The notes beneath the pieces were generated by a model that saw nothing but the letters and a program-made list of their open reading frames with translations, was not told the origin of the DNA and made no database searches. The position numbers and the translations under genes are program-made. From a bacterium (lineage in GTDB: Bacteria; UBA10199; JADGCS01): a stretch of DNA of 33,198 nt. Position 1 is the stretch's first letter. Each line of letters opens with the position of its first letter. Shown here in pieces: positions 16,657-24,112 of this stretch. The stretch is from positions 1-33,198 of the forward strand of contig JAHJDR010000067.1 of assembly GCA_018812345.1 (NCBI GenBank). The letters are read 5' to 3'.

Positions 16657-16660
16657 ACGC

Positions 16661-17653
16661 ATGATCATAGGACTTACAGGTAAAAATGGTTCAGGCAAAG
16701 GTGTTGTTGCTGACTATCTTAAAAAAGCAGGTTACATCTACTATTCTCTTTCAGATATGATTCGTGAAGAGATTAAGCGTGTGGGTCAAGAAGTTAATCG
16801 TGAAAATCTGATTGCCATGGGGCGAAAGCTCAGAGAAGACGGCGGTCCTTCTGTATTGGCGGATAAGGTTTTAGACCTTCTGGACATAGATAAAAATTAC
16901 ATTGTTGATTCTGTTCGTAATCCTTTTGAGGTGAGAGCCTTAAAACGAAGAAAAGATTTTTATCTGTTTTGTGTGGAGGCGGATCAAAAAGTTCGCTTTG
17001 AACGAACCAAAGAACGCGCGCGTGAAAATGATCCTACTGATTTTGAAACATTTGTTACTTTAGAAGAAAAAGAACTCAACAGCACTGATCCTGCAGCGCA
17101 ACAGCTTGTAGCAACGGCAGCGCTGGCAGATTTTATCATCGATAATAGTAGCACGTTAGAAGATGTTCAGAAGAGAACAAAAGAGATTTTATTGGAACTC
17201 GTAAAAAAAAACACTAGGCCAGACTGGGACACTTATTTCATGAACATTGCTCAAAATGTGAGTTTGAGGAGCAATTGTCTTAAAAGAAAAGTAGCAGCGA
17301 TTATTGTAAAAGATAAACGCATTATTTCAACAGGATATAACGGAACGCCAAGAGGGGTGAAAAACTGTTCTGATGGAGGGTGTCCTCGCTGTGCATCATT
17401 TGCGCCTAGCGGGACCGGTCTTCATGATTGCTTGTGTTCTCATGCAGAAGAAAATGCGATTGTGCAAGCGGCGTACCATGGTGTTTCCATAAAAGAGGCG
17501 ACTCTTTATTGTACTTTTTCTCCCTGTCTCACCTGCACCAAAATGATTCTTAATTCTGGTATTAGGGAGGTCGTATACAACGCCAATTATCCATTAGGCG
17601 ATGTGGCTTTACGGCTGATTGAAGAAGCAGGATTACAGCTCAGAAAAATGTAA
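16661..17653 (+). CDS. P-loop NMP-kinase-like / dCMP deaminase fusion protein
   Basis: Two domains share 330 residues. Residues 1-175 are a P-loop kinase-like domain with Walker A GLTGKNGSGKG (4-14), resembling dephospho-CoA and nucleotide kinases. Residues 188-330 are a zinc deaminase: HAEENA at 261-266 (His ligand and catalytic Glu) and PCLTC at 288-292 (two Cys ligands), with the extra Cys residues C236, C241 and C244 usual in dCMP deaminases. The second domain should convert dCMP to dUMP for thymidylate synthesis. Yeast Dcd1 and AvcD-type antiphage deaminases also have a P-loop domain before a deaminase; AvcD is larger. No Shine-Dalgarno precedes the ATG, because a 7-bp array fills that position. 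The methyltransferase gene follows after 6 bp. Confidence 0.88.
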   Translation: MIIGLTGKNGSGKGVVADYLKKAGYIYYSLSDMIREEIKRVGQEVNRENLIAMGRKLREDGGPSVLADKVLDLLDIDKNYIVDSVRNPFEVRALKRRKDFYLFCVEADQKVRFERTKERARENDPTDFETFVTLEEKELNSTDPAAQQLVATAALADFIIDNSSTLEDVQKRTKEILLELVKKNTRPDWDTYFMNIAQNVSLRSNCLKRKVAAIIVKDKRIISTGYNGTPRGVKNCSDGGCPRCASFAPSGTGLHDCLCSHAEENAIVQAAYHGVSIKEATLYCTFSPCLTCTKMILNSGIREVVYNANYPLGDVALRLIEEAGLQLRKM

Positions 17654-17659
17654 GTTCAT

Positions 17660-18613
17660 ATGAAAAAAAATAATAAGATTTTGGTAGCTAAGGGAGGCTT
17701 TCTGGCCTCTACTTTTAGAGAAAAAGGTTTAAAAGAATGTGTTGCTAAGATATGGGCTGCCATTAAAATGAGTGTGCCATTATTTCTTTTTGGTAGGCGT
17801 ACCAATAAAAGTGTTGGTGCTTATTTTGATCTCATTACAGATGATGGTCGTCTGTTTTATGGGGACAGTTTTCACTTTGGTTATTTTCCAGGTGATGAAG
17901 AAACTCTTTCCCAGGGGCTTGATGCCCATACAGATTTGGTAGCACAGATGGCTTGCGTGCAAGAAGGAAAACAAATATTAGATATTGGCTGTGGAATTTG
18001 CGATCCTGCAAAACGTATTGCAAAAAAACATAAGTGTCATATTACAGGTGTTAATATCAGCTCAGAGCAAGTCAAACAAGGTCGAGAACTTGTCGCAAAA
18101 GAAGGTTTGGCAGATCGTATTGATGTTCAAGAAGGCAATGCCCTTTCACTGGACTTTAAAGACGGTTCGTTTGATGCTGTTCTATGCTTGGAGGTCGCGG
18201 GCGATATCTGCGTGAATCAAAAACAAAAAGAAATTCTCGTTAAAGAGCTATACCGCGTATTAAAGCCAGGAGGGCATGTAGGATTTTCTGATTTGGTTTT
18301 TAAAAGTGTTCCCACAAAGGATGATGAACGTTCCATGCGCACGATATTGTATCATGAAGGCGAAGAACTTATAACAGACTGGCCCACATATTTTTTAAAA
18401 CAGGGTTTTGTCATCAAAGATCAAAAAGACATCATCAAAGAAACAATGAAAACCTGGAAACATTCACTCGCTGTTTATGAAGAAAATACGACTATTGTTG
18501 AAAAGCGTTACGGAAAAAGTGTTGCCCAATCAACCATGGCACATTTACGAAAAATTCCCATCATCTTAGAGAAACATGCCTCATTCCCTGTTTTATCTCT
18601 CTACAAACCTTAA
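17660..18613 (+). CDS. SAM-dependent methyltransferase (sterol/tocopherol/glycine-betaine type)
   Basis: A 317-residue class I methyltransferase. Residues 1-65 form an N-terminal extension, then YFDLITDDGRLFYGDSFHFGYF introduces the core, as in methyltransferases acting on sterols, tocopherols, cyclopropane fatty acids or sarcosine. Motif I is ILDIGCGICDPAKRIA (about 109-124), followed by ITGVNIS, the post-I acidic region DVQEGNAL, and LKPGGHVGFSDL. The gene begins 6 bp after the deaminase stop with no strong ribosome site, so the two are probably cotranscribed. The substrate is unknown, and the nucleotide-metabolism neighbour gives no firm hint. It converges on the PhoH gene across a 64-bp gap with two CCCCG hairpins. 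Confidence 0.85.
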   Translation: MKKNNKILVAKGGFLASTFREKGLKECVAKIWAAIKMSVPLFLFGRRTNKSVGAYFDLITDDGRLFYGDSFHFGYFPGDEETLSQGLDAHTDLVAQMACVQEGKQILDIGCGICDPAKRIAKKHKCHITGVNISSEQVKQGRELVAKEGLADRIDVQEGNALSLDFKDGSFDAVLCLEVAGDICVNQKQKEILVKELYRVLKPGGHVGFSDLVFKSVPTKDDERSMRTILYHEGEELITDWPTYFLKQGFVIKDQKDIIKETMKTWKHSLAVYEENTTIVEKRYGKSVAQSTMAHLRKIPIILEKHASFPVLSLYKP

Positions 18614-18621
18614 ACGCATGA

Positions 18622-18662
18622 CCCCGCAAACGGGCCAGGCGCACGACCCCGCAAAAACGGGG
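18622..18662. repeat. Two CCCCG/CGGGG hairpin repeat units (inverted orientation)
   Basis: Between the convergent stops at 18613 and 18678, CCCG/CGGG arms at 18623-18634 flank CAAA, and CCCCG/CGGGG arms at 18647-18662 flank CAAAAA. Both are inverted copies of the units at 1648 and 14341. They may terminate both transcripts weakly, but there is no T-run. Confidence 0.6.
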
Positions 18663-18677
18663 CTGGCGTGCTACGCA

Positions 18678-20234
18678 CTACGAAGAATAAACCTTCCAAT
18701 CATCAGTGTCTTGAGACATTTGGCTACGGTAATTATGTGTGAGTGTGACAAGAGCAGAGTATGGTTTGTCTAAATAGTGCTTAATCGTATGTGTGAGTCC
18801 ATTGATGGAGCGCGAACAAAGTGGGTTGTCCACTTGCAAGGGATCTCCCATGATAATAACCTTACAGCCTTCGCCCAATCGGGCTATAATCGTTTTAATT
18901 TCATAAGGCGTAAAGTTTTGAGCTTCATCAATAATGAGAATTGTGTCTCTGAAAGAGCGACCACGCATAAAGCCGGAATAGGTGAGTTCGATCACTTCAG
19001 AGTTGGGTGGTAAGTATGAGCAACCATTAATTTTCTTTTTGTTAGTTTCTTCAGAGCGTTTGTCACCAAAATCATTAGCAAACTTTGGGTGTTTGAGCAT
19101 GTCATCAAAAGCAAAAAGTTCATTGAGTGTAGATTCTCTGTGGGCGTCTATATAGGGGCCCAAGTGTGGTTTGATTTTATCGTACAGAGATCCTGGTAAG
19201 GCGCCCACATCACGGCGACGGCCACCAATAATTTCTGTTGGTTTGAGGAGAACAACTTTTTTGTAAAAGCCGTCACGCTTTGCCATGCCTCGTTTTTGTG
19301 ATTCTTCTTTGTCATACCAAAGGATCATATCGATGGTAGAAACATAGCTTAAAAGGGTTTTTCCAGATCCTTGTGTGCCACAAAGAAAGAACAAAGAAAT
19401 ATCTTTCGGATAAATGCCATATTGTAGAGCCAGATATTGTTCCATATCGAGCGGGGAAATGCCAAGGATGTTATCCATGGTTTGTGTGCCCACACGAACT
19501 TGTTTGCTGTATTCATGGCGTTTGAGAAATTCTACACGTGCATTGTGAAAATCAACAATACGGCTCTTTGTAGTGTTATAGCTATTGTCTGCTATGACTC
19601 GGGCGTATTCATATTTTCCATGTCCCACAAACTTAATAAATTGATTAATATAAAGGGTACGATTTAAAAGTTTTGACGCTGTTTCCAAATCAATAACACC
19701 ATTATTGGCATGGAGTTTTTCTTGTAGCAACGGATTTCCCGTAATAACACCTTCATGAACAATATCGGCGCTGACTTGTAAAAACTGAGGATCTTCTACG
19801 GTGATGCCACGACTGGTAAATTTGATATGGTACTTTTCTTTGTTTGTGAGGATGATAGGCGCTTGGGGTTCCTCTGCAGACCAGATGCTTAAAATTTTCT
19901 TAATACAATCGACAACGGAAAATTTATTATGAGCTTTTTTATCTACTTCTAAAAGAACAATGTCTAAACCTTGTGAGGCTTCAAATATGGAAAAACCCAT
20001 GTTGTGGTCGATGTTATAGTCTTTAAATTGTTTAAGATATTGAAGAACATCAACAGTGCCGCCGCCATGGTGCGCTTCTTTGAGCTCATCAAGTCCTCGA
20101 ATAAAGGGCGTGGGAATGACAACGAGGTTCTTTTTATCCTCTTTTTTGCAATCCAGACATTTAAAAACATCTGGACCACCTAAGTCATAGATGTCAACAA
20201 AAGGTAAAAATATGGAATGATACGTGTTAATCAA
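18678..20234 (-). CDS. PhoH-family ATPase with degraded N-terminal PIN-like domain
   Basis: I prefer the TTG at 20232-20234, which has AAGGAG 6 nt upstream; the ATG two codons earlier abuts that site directly. The product has 518 residues. The C-terminal half is PhoH: Walker A CGTQGSGKTLL (about 287-297 counting from the ATG), Walker B ILIIDEAQNFTPYE, IIMGDPLQVDNP and the final HNYRS motif. The N-terminal 160 residues align by eye with the PIN nuclease domain of PIN-PhoH proteins (VVIPTPFIRGLDELK, APIILTNKE), yet acidic positions look replaced: Asp in LINTY, Glu in IRGLD and Asp in TNKE. PhoH2-type relatives are RNA helicase/nucleases. The gene starts 11 bp after the stop of the 20246-20719 gene and is likely cotranscribed with it. 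Confidence 0.88.
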   Translation of the reverse strand: MINTYHSIFLPFVDIYDLGGPDVFKCLDCKKEDKKNLVVIPTPFIRGLDELKEAHHGGGTVDVLQYLKQFKDYNIDHNMGFSIFEASQGLDIVLLEVDKKAHNKFSVVDCIKKILSIWSAEEPQAPIILTNKEKYHIKFTSRGITVEDPQFLQVSADIVHEGVITGNPLLQEKLHANNGVIDLETASKLLNRTLYINQFIKFVGHGKYEYARVIADNSYNTTKSRIVDFHNARVEFLKRHEYSKQVRVGTQTMDNILGISPLDMEQYLALQYGIYPKDISLFFLCGTQGSGKTLLSYVSTIDMILWYDKEESQKRGMAKRDGFYKKVVLLKPTEIIGGRRRDVGALPGSLYDKIKPHLGPYIDAHRESTLNELFAFDDMLKHPKFANDFGDKRSEETNKKKINGCSYLPPNSEVIELTYSGFMRGRSFRDTILIIDEAQNFTPYEIKTIIARLGEGCKVIIMGDPLQVDNPLCSRSINGLTHTIKHYLDKPYSALVTLTHNYRSQMSQDTDDWKVYSS

Positions 20235-20245
20235 TATCATCTCCT

Positions 20246-20719
20246 TTATGTGCCAAAAATTCCTTCAAGGAGGCGATAATCTTGTTTAAGATAATCAACC
20301 TTACGTTGTAAGGGGCCCCGTTCTATTATGGCATTGAATAAAGCAAGACCATTGCGTCGTAAAATATCCTCATGAACGCCATGTCTTTTTTCAAGTGTAA
20401 ACATTATTCGTTTTAGTAAGGGGCTGCCTAATTCTTGGTCGTGATTAAAATCTTTAAAAAAATCATGAACTTTAACATTCAGCTCACAAAGAGCCTGGAA
20501 ACTATCAGTGCTTTTACATTGATTAAGGGTTTCTTCGAGTTTTTGATAAATAACATTGATTTGTTCAAAATGAATGTCTTGAAGAGCCCCTGATTGTGTG
20601 GAAAAGTCAATTAAGCTGGCAATGACAGCACAACCAACAATATTTCCCAGCTCATCTTTATTGTCGACTAATAGAGATAACTTATTAAGAAGGTCATATA
20701 GTTGATATTGGGTATCCAC
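20246..20719 (-). CDS. Small helical protein upstream of PhoH gene, unknown function
   Basis: A 157-residue protein starting at a GTG (20717-20719) with no strong ribosome site. It is predicted to be nearly all alpha-helical (YQLYDLLNKLSLLVDNKD, INVIYQKLEETLNQ, ALCELNVKVHDFF, RKVDYLKQDYRLLEGIFGT), without transmembrane segments, signal peptide or catalytic motifs. I do not recognise a family. Its stop lies within the ribosome site of the PhoH gene, so translation of the two is probably coupled, and a role as a partner or regulator of that ATPase is a reasonable guess only. Confidence 0.7.
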   Translation of the reverse strand: MDTQYQLYDLLNKLSLLVDNKDELGNIVGCAVIASLIDFSTQSGALQDIHFEQINVIYQKLEETLNQCKSTDSFQALCELNVKVHDFFKDFNHDQELGSPLLKRIMFTLEKRHGVHEDILRRNGLALFNAIIERGPLQRKVDYLKQDYRLLEGIFGT

Positions 20720-20806
20720 TAAGAAAATTGTACCTGATTTTTATGAGATAATCCAATATAAAAACAGAAACTTAGGAATAATATCGAAATGGCTTATAAT
20801 CCACAT

Positions 20807-22051
20807 TTAAGGTGTTGTGGGAAGAGGGCCGCTAATGCTGACTTCAGAGGAGGAAGGGTTGTTTCCAGATCTACCCAAAGTAAACGCCGTGATAATGCCT
20901 GTAACGAGGGTAATGCCAAGGCCAGCAATAAGGTAAGGTGTTAGCTTTCTTTTTGATTTGATTTGAGGAGGATCGCTGATTTTACTTTGCAGTGGTTTTT
21001 TAAAGGCTGTTGCTGAAAGTGAGAAGAGTTTTTTGGAGATGGTTTTTGCTATTGTATTGGCATCTTCATAGGGATCGACAACATCATAAGAGAAGGTTTT
21101 ACTGACAGTCCCCCTCTTGACATCCACAGCTGTGACAAGAAGCTTACTCATACTACCTAAATCATTCAACTTTATTAAAATTACGCGTGAGGCATTTATC
21201 GACTGTCCTAATTGTTGCGCATTTTTTGCCAAAGAAAGAAAATCACGATTCGTAAAACCAATGTTTTTTTTCAACGTGTTAACAATATGCCCATAATGTC
21301 CCTTGATAAAGGCGGTGGTATTTTCGTGTTTGACTACAACTTTCTTCAATTCTGAACCTGCAGAAATTAGTTGGGTTGTGTTTAGAGGGACTAATATGTC
21401 TATTGTTGGTCCTATGCCGCGATAAACACCATTAACATAAATAGGTGTTTTTGTGTTTTGATTTACGGTGATGGTTAATGAGGCGGTTTTATTTTTTGTC
21501 AAATAGGCGGCTCTGGCTTTTGTAAAATAGCGACGTAGTTTTGGAGAATATTGATAACTGTCCAGTTGTTTTCGACTAAGATCATAGGAAACACAGTCAA
21601 GCATGCTGTTCCAAGCATCTTTGTTTTGTCCTAATTCCCATTCAATTTGCGTTTTTAGTAAATTTGCTTTGATGAGAGATTCTTGTGAACCGGGTTTTTT
21701 TTTGAGTTTAATAAGGCTCATTTTCACGAGATCCAATGCCGGTTTTAATTTAAAAGCGAGAAATAAATATTCAGCTTCTAGGTAGAGAAGGTCTCCTTGT
21801 GTCTGGTCTTTTTTATTAGGGGTTGTTTGGTTAAAGTATGATGCAATGTGTGTGCTTGAGGCAATTTGCCATCGAAAGGATTTTTGGATGTTTTTTTCAA
21901 GCTGTTGTCGAATATTTCTTAAATCACGTGCCGGAGTTTGATCATAAACTTCGATGACAGCCATGCTTTTTTTTGTCAGTCCATAACAAGGGTTCGTCAT
22001 GAAGGGGGCAAAGAGAAGAAGTGCCGCCAAAATGATAGTCATTGATTTCAT
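20807..22051 (-). CDS. Secreted PEGA-like protein with C-terminal membrane helix
   Basis: The ATG at 22051 has AAGGA 7 nt upstream, giving 414 residues; a TTG two codons earlier is less likely. A signal peptide (MKSMTIILAALLLFAPF ... CYG) is followed by a helical TPR-like region (LLYLEAEYLFLAFKLKPALDL, SLIKANLLKTQIEWELGQNKDAW), then a beta domain at about 188-250 (ASLTITVNQNTKTPIYVNGVYRG) that resembles PEGA domains. A mixed domain follows (SRVILIKLNDLG, LLVTAVDV). A hydrophobic helix near 375-398 (PYLIAGLGITLVTGIITAF) precedes a short Pro/Ser-rich end. Similar architectures occur in myxobacteria-like genomes. It probably sits in the periplasm anchored by the C-terminal helix; function unknown. 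Confidence 0.75.
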   Translation of the reverse strand: MKSMTIILAALLLFAPFMTNPCYGLTKKSMAVIEVYDQTPARDLRNIRQQLEKNIQKSFRWQIASSTHIASYFNQTTPNKKDQTQGDLLYLEAEYLFLAFKLKPALDLVKMSLIKLKKKPGSQESLIKANLLKTQIEWELGQNKDAWNSMLDCVSYDLSRKQLDSYQYSPKLRRYFTKARAAYLTKNKTASLTITVNQNTKTPIYVNGVYRGIGPTIDILVPLNTTQLISAGSELKKVVVKHENTTAFIKGHYGHIVNTLKKNIGFTNRDFLSLAKNAQQLGQSINASRVILIKLNDLGSMSKLLVTAVDVKRGTVSKTFSYDVVDPYEDANTIAKTISKKLFSLSATAFKKPLQSKISDPPQIKSKRKLTPYLIAGLGITLVTGIITAFTLGRSGNNPSSSEVSISGPLPTTP

Positions 22052-22161
22052 AAACAAGTCCTTTTGGCTTACTGAGTATGCAATCCCTGTACCAAAGAAG
22101 ACAATCTAATATTATGAATAATAACAATAGAATAAGGTTTTTGTTTGTACGGACACACGAC

Positions 22162-22187
22162 ACACTGTTAAGTGTACTAAACAGTGT
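22162..22187. other. Inverted repeat in the gap between transporter and PEGA genes
   Basis: ACACTGTT at 22162-22169 pairs with AACAGTGT at 22180-22187 around a 10-nt loop. A T-rich stretch (TGTTTTATTATTT) follows only on the plus strand, opposite to the flanking genes, so its role as a terminator for them is doubtful. Confidence 0.35.
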
Positions 22188-22218
22188 TGTTTTATTATTT
22201 GTACATTGTTTAGACTTT

Positions 22219-24057
22219 TTATTTTTTAGGTTCTTCTTTAAACTTTTCAATTTTGAAATTCATTTGCGGAAAGCGTTGTGGGAGTTTTGTAATTTTCATC
22301 ACCATAATGCCTGTTGAAAAGCGATCTATCCATGAAGACATGGGCCAGCCAAAGTGAACGGTAATATTTTTATGTGGCAGTTCATAAGCTATGAGTTCTA
22401 GAATGGCTTCAATTTTGTAAAAAATATTACCACGATTAAAGGGGATTCTAAAATGGTTATCACCCAACTTAGGTGGGATTTTTTGCCTTGGTGAGAATAA
22501 AGTAACTTTTGTGGTTATATCATAGCCTTTTGCTAAACGGGTTTCTTGAAATCTTCTGAAATAGATATGAATGTTTTCTCCTTCTTGCTCAGCAATATAA
22601 AGGATCATTTCAAAAGGCGTTTCACCCTTGGCAATTTGTTTTGTTTCTGGGGCGCGTTTGCGCGTGCCCAGAAAACCTAAGAGTAGACAAATTGCTGTGG
22701 CCCCCCCCCAGAGTGCAAAGCCTAAAGGCTTGTGCATGATGAGGTAGATAAAACAGCTAAAGACAATGATAAACAAAAAGATTGTGCCTGCCATTTTGAT
22801 GTGAAATTCGTGTTTTTGCTCAGTGCCTTTTTGATAATTATAAATGAGGAGAGCGCCGAGATTAATGACAAATGTGGCAACAAGCCCTACAGCATACATG
22901 GCTGCTAGAGCCATTTGTTGTCCTTGTGTTGCTATAATAATAAGAGAAAAGAAGATCGCGATACCGATATGGATGCGGTAGAGAGAGGCTCTTTTATTGG
23001 TTTCATTAAGCCAATGAAAGCCGTAACGATTGGCAACACGTTCCACTAGTTCACTGCCGGCAACACAGGATGTGTTGATTGCCATAATGAGGCAAAGACT
23101 GGCAATGATGGCAACAAGAATACCAAACCATTCCCCTCCCATCATGATACCAAAGTGTGTGATAAGATCTGTTTCGTGAGCGGCAAAATCTATTCTGGGA
23201 TTTGATAAGACAAGCACAGAAATACAGGGGGTGAAAATGCCCACTGTCAGAGCGAGAAAAATATAAGCTTTTTTAATGTTGTGCCATGATTCAGAAATTC
23301 GTGCGACTTGAAGAACCGATTCTACGCCAGCATAAGCCAAAATACAGTTTGAAACAGAGGCCACCATAAAAGAATAACCACCCACAAAGCCGCCGCCAGT
23401 GAAGCCTTCAGTTGTTTGTTTAAAACCTTCTTTTATGCGTTCCAAATTACCCACATCAAAATCAATGATACCGGCTGTTAATAAGTTTAGCAGCACAACG
23501 GCTGTCATGAGGAATATAATGAAAACAACCCGAGCATTTTCACGAATGCCAAGAATGTTAAGGCCCGCAACAAGCCAAATAATGGTCAGTTCTGCTATGA
23601 GCTTAATATGCCAGCGCATTTCAAAAGCAATGGAAGCTACGTTTTCAACAGCACTGACAGCGGAGATAGCTGCTGTGAGGACATAGGTGATTAAAATAGA
23701 TGCCACAGCAACAAAAGAGATAAAAGGACCTAATACGAGATAGGAAAAATTATAAACACCACCACCTTTCATTTTATGGCGCTCTAAGATTTCGGCAATT
23801 TTGATCATGCGCGTTGAAAGATAGCGAATAAAAAGAGAGGTTAGGGGGAGAAAGATAATGGCAGTGACACCAATGTAGCGATAAGCCTCGCTGGGTGCAT
23901 AGTAAATGCTTGTTAACTCATCCATTAAGGTGATGACACCAATGGCAAGCCAAGACAACCACAGCATTCCTGATTTATAATAGGATAAGAGATCTTTTTT
24001 TGTGAAAAGGTAAATCGCAATCGAAATAAGGATGGCATTTAGAATAATAAAGGTCAT
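22219..24057 (-). CDS. APC-family amino acid/polyamine permease-like transporter with cytoplasmic tail
   Basis: This 612-residue protein has about 12 hydrophobic segments over residues 1-464, with APC-like landmarks: the early KGGGVYNFSYLVLGPF, and later YAGVESVLQVARISESWHNIKKA, similar to the 'GxE......E..NP.K..P.A' motif of amino acid permeases. The C-terminal 148 residues are soluble (TRKRAPETKQ onward) with a mixed fold (MILYIAEQEGENIHIYFRRF, NITVHFGW), possibly a regulatory domain; I do not recognise it. A run of nine G codes for W450-A453. No Shine-Dalgarno is seen before the ATG. The substrate cannot be told. Confidence 0.82.
   Translation of the reverse strand: MTFIILNAILISIAIYLFTKKDLLSYYKSGMLWLSWLAIGVITLMDELTSIYYAPSEAYRYIGVTAIIFLPLTSLFIRYLSTRMIKIAEILERHKMKGGGVYNFSYLVLGPFISFVAVASILITYVLTAAISAVSAVENVASIAFEMRWHIKLIAELTIIWLVAGLNILGIRENARVVFIIFLMTAVVLLNLLTAGIIDFDVGNLERIKEGFKQTTEGFTGGGFVGGYSFMVASVSNCILAYAGVESVLQVARISESWHNIKKAYIFLALTVGIFTPCISVLVLSNPRIDFAAHETDLITHFGIMMGGEWFGILVAIIASLCLIMAINTSCVAGSELVERVANRYGFHWLNETNKRASLYRIHIGIAIFFSLIIIATQGQQMALAAMYAVGLVATFVINLGALLIYNYQKGTEQKHEFHIKMAGTIFLFIIVFSCFIYLIMHKPLGFALWGGATAICLLLGFLGTRKRAPETKQIAKGETPFEMILYIAEQEGENIHIYFRRFQETRLAKGYDITTKVTLFSPRQKIPPKLGDNHFRIPFNRGNIFYKIEAILELIAYELPHKNITVHFGWPMSSWIDRFSTGIMVMKITKLPQRFPQMNFKIEKFKEEPKK
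22701..22709 (-). repeat. G9 homopolymer inside the transporter gene
   Basis: Nine consecutive C on the plus strand (G on the coding strand) span codons 450-453 of the permease (TGG GGG GGG GCC). Slippage by one base would truncate or replace the last membrane segment and the cytoplasmic tail. Confidence 0.8.
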
Positions 24058-24112
24058 AAAAAAACGTGCTAAGAAATCCTTGCATAAATGTCAGTGACGT
24101 ACACCATGTTAT

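Larger units (their letters stand above)
16288..16660. other. 373-bp divergent intergenic region, kinase / deaminase
   Basis: This gap contains a possible 32-codon hydrophobic ORF (16300-16398), an 11-bp perfect inverted repeat (16376-16386 with 16432-16442) and the heptad array at 16629-16656. No other gene or clear promoter is seen. Confidence 0.5.

Noticed and set aside
16661-18613. Antiphage deaminase defence island
   Set aside because: Architecture alone is suggestive, but neighbours are housekeeping, the protein is short, and there is no small RNA or mobile context.
22078-22317. 79-codon plus-strand frame between the PEGA and transporter genes
   Set aside because: It is hydrophobic AT-rich sequence overlapping the transporter gene's end, without ribosome site or conservation evidence.
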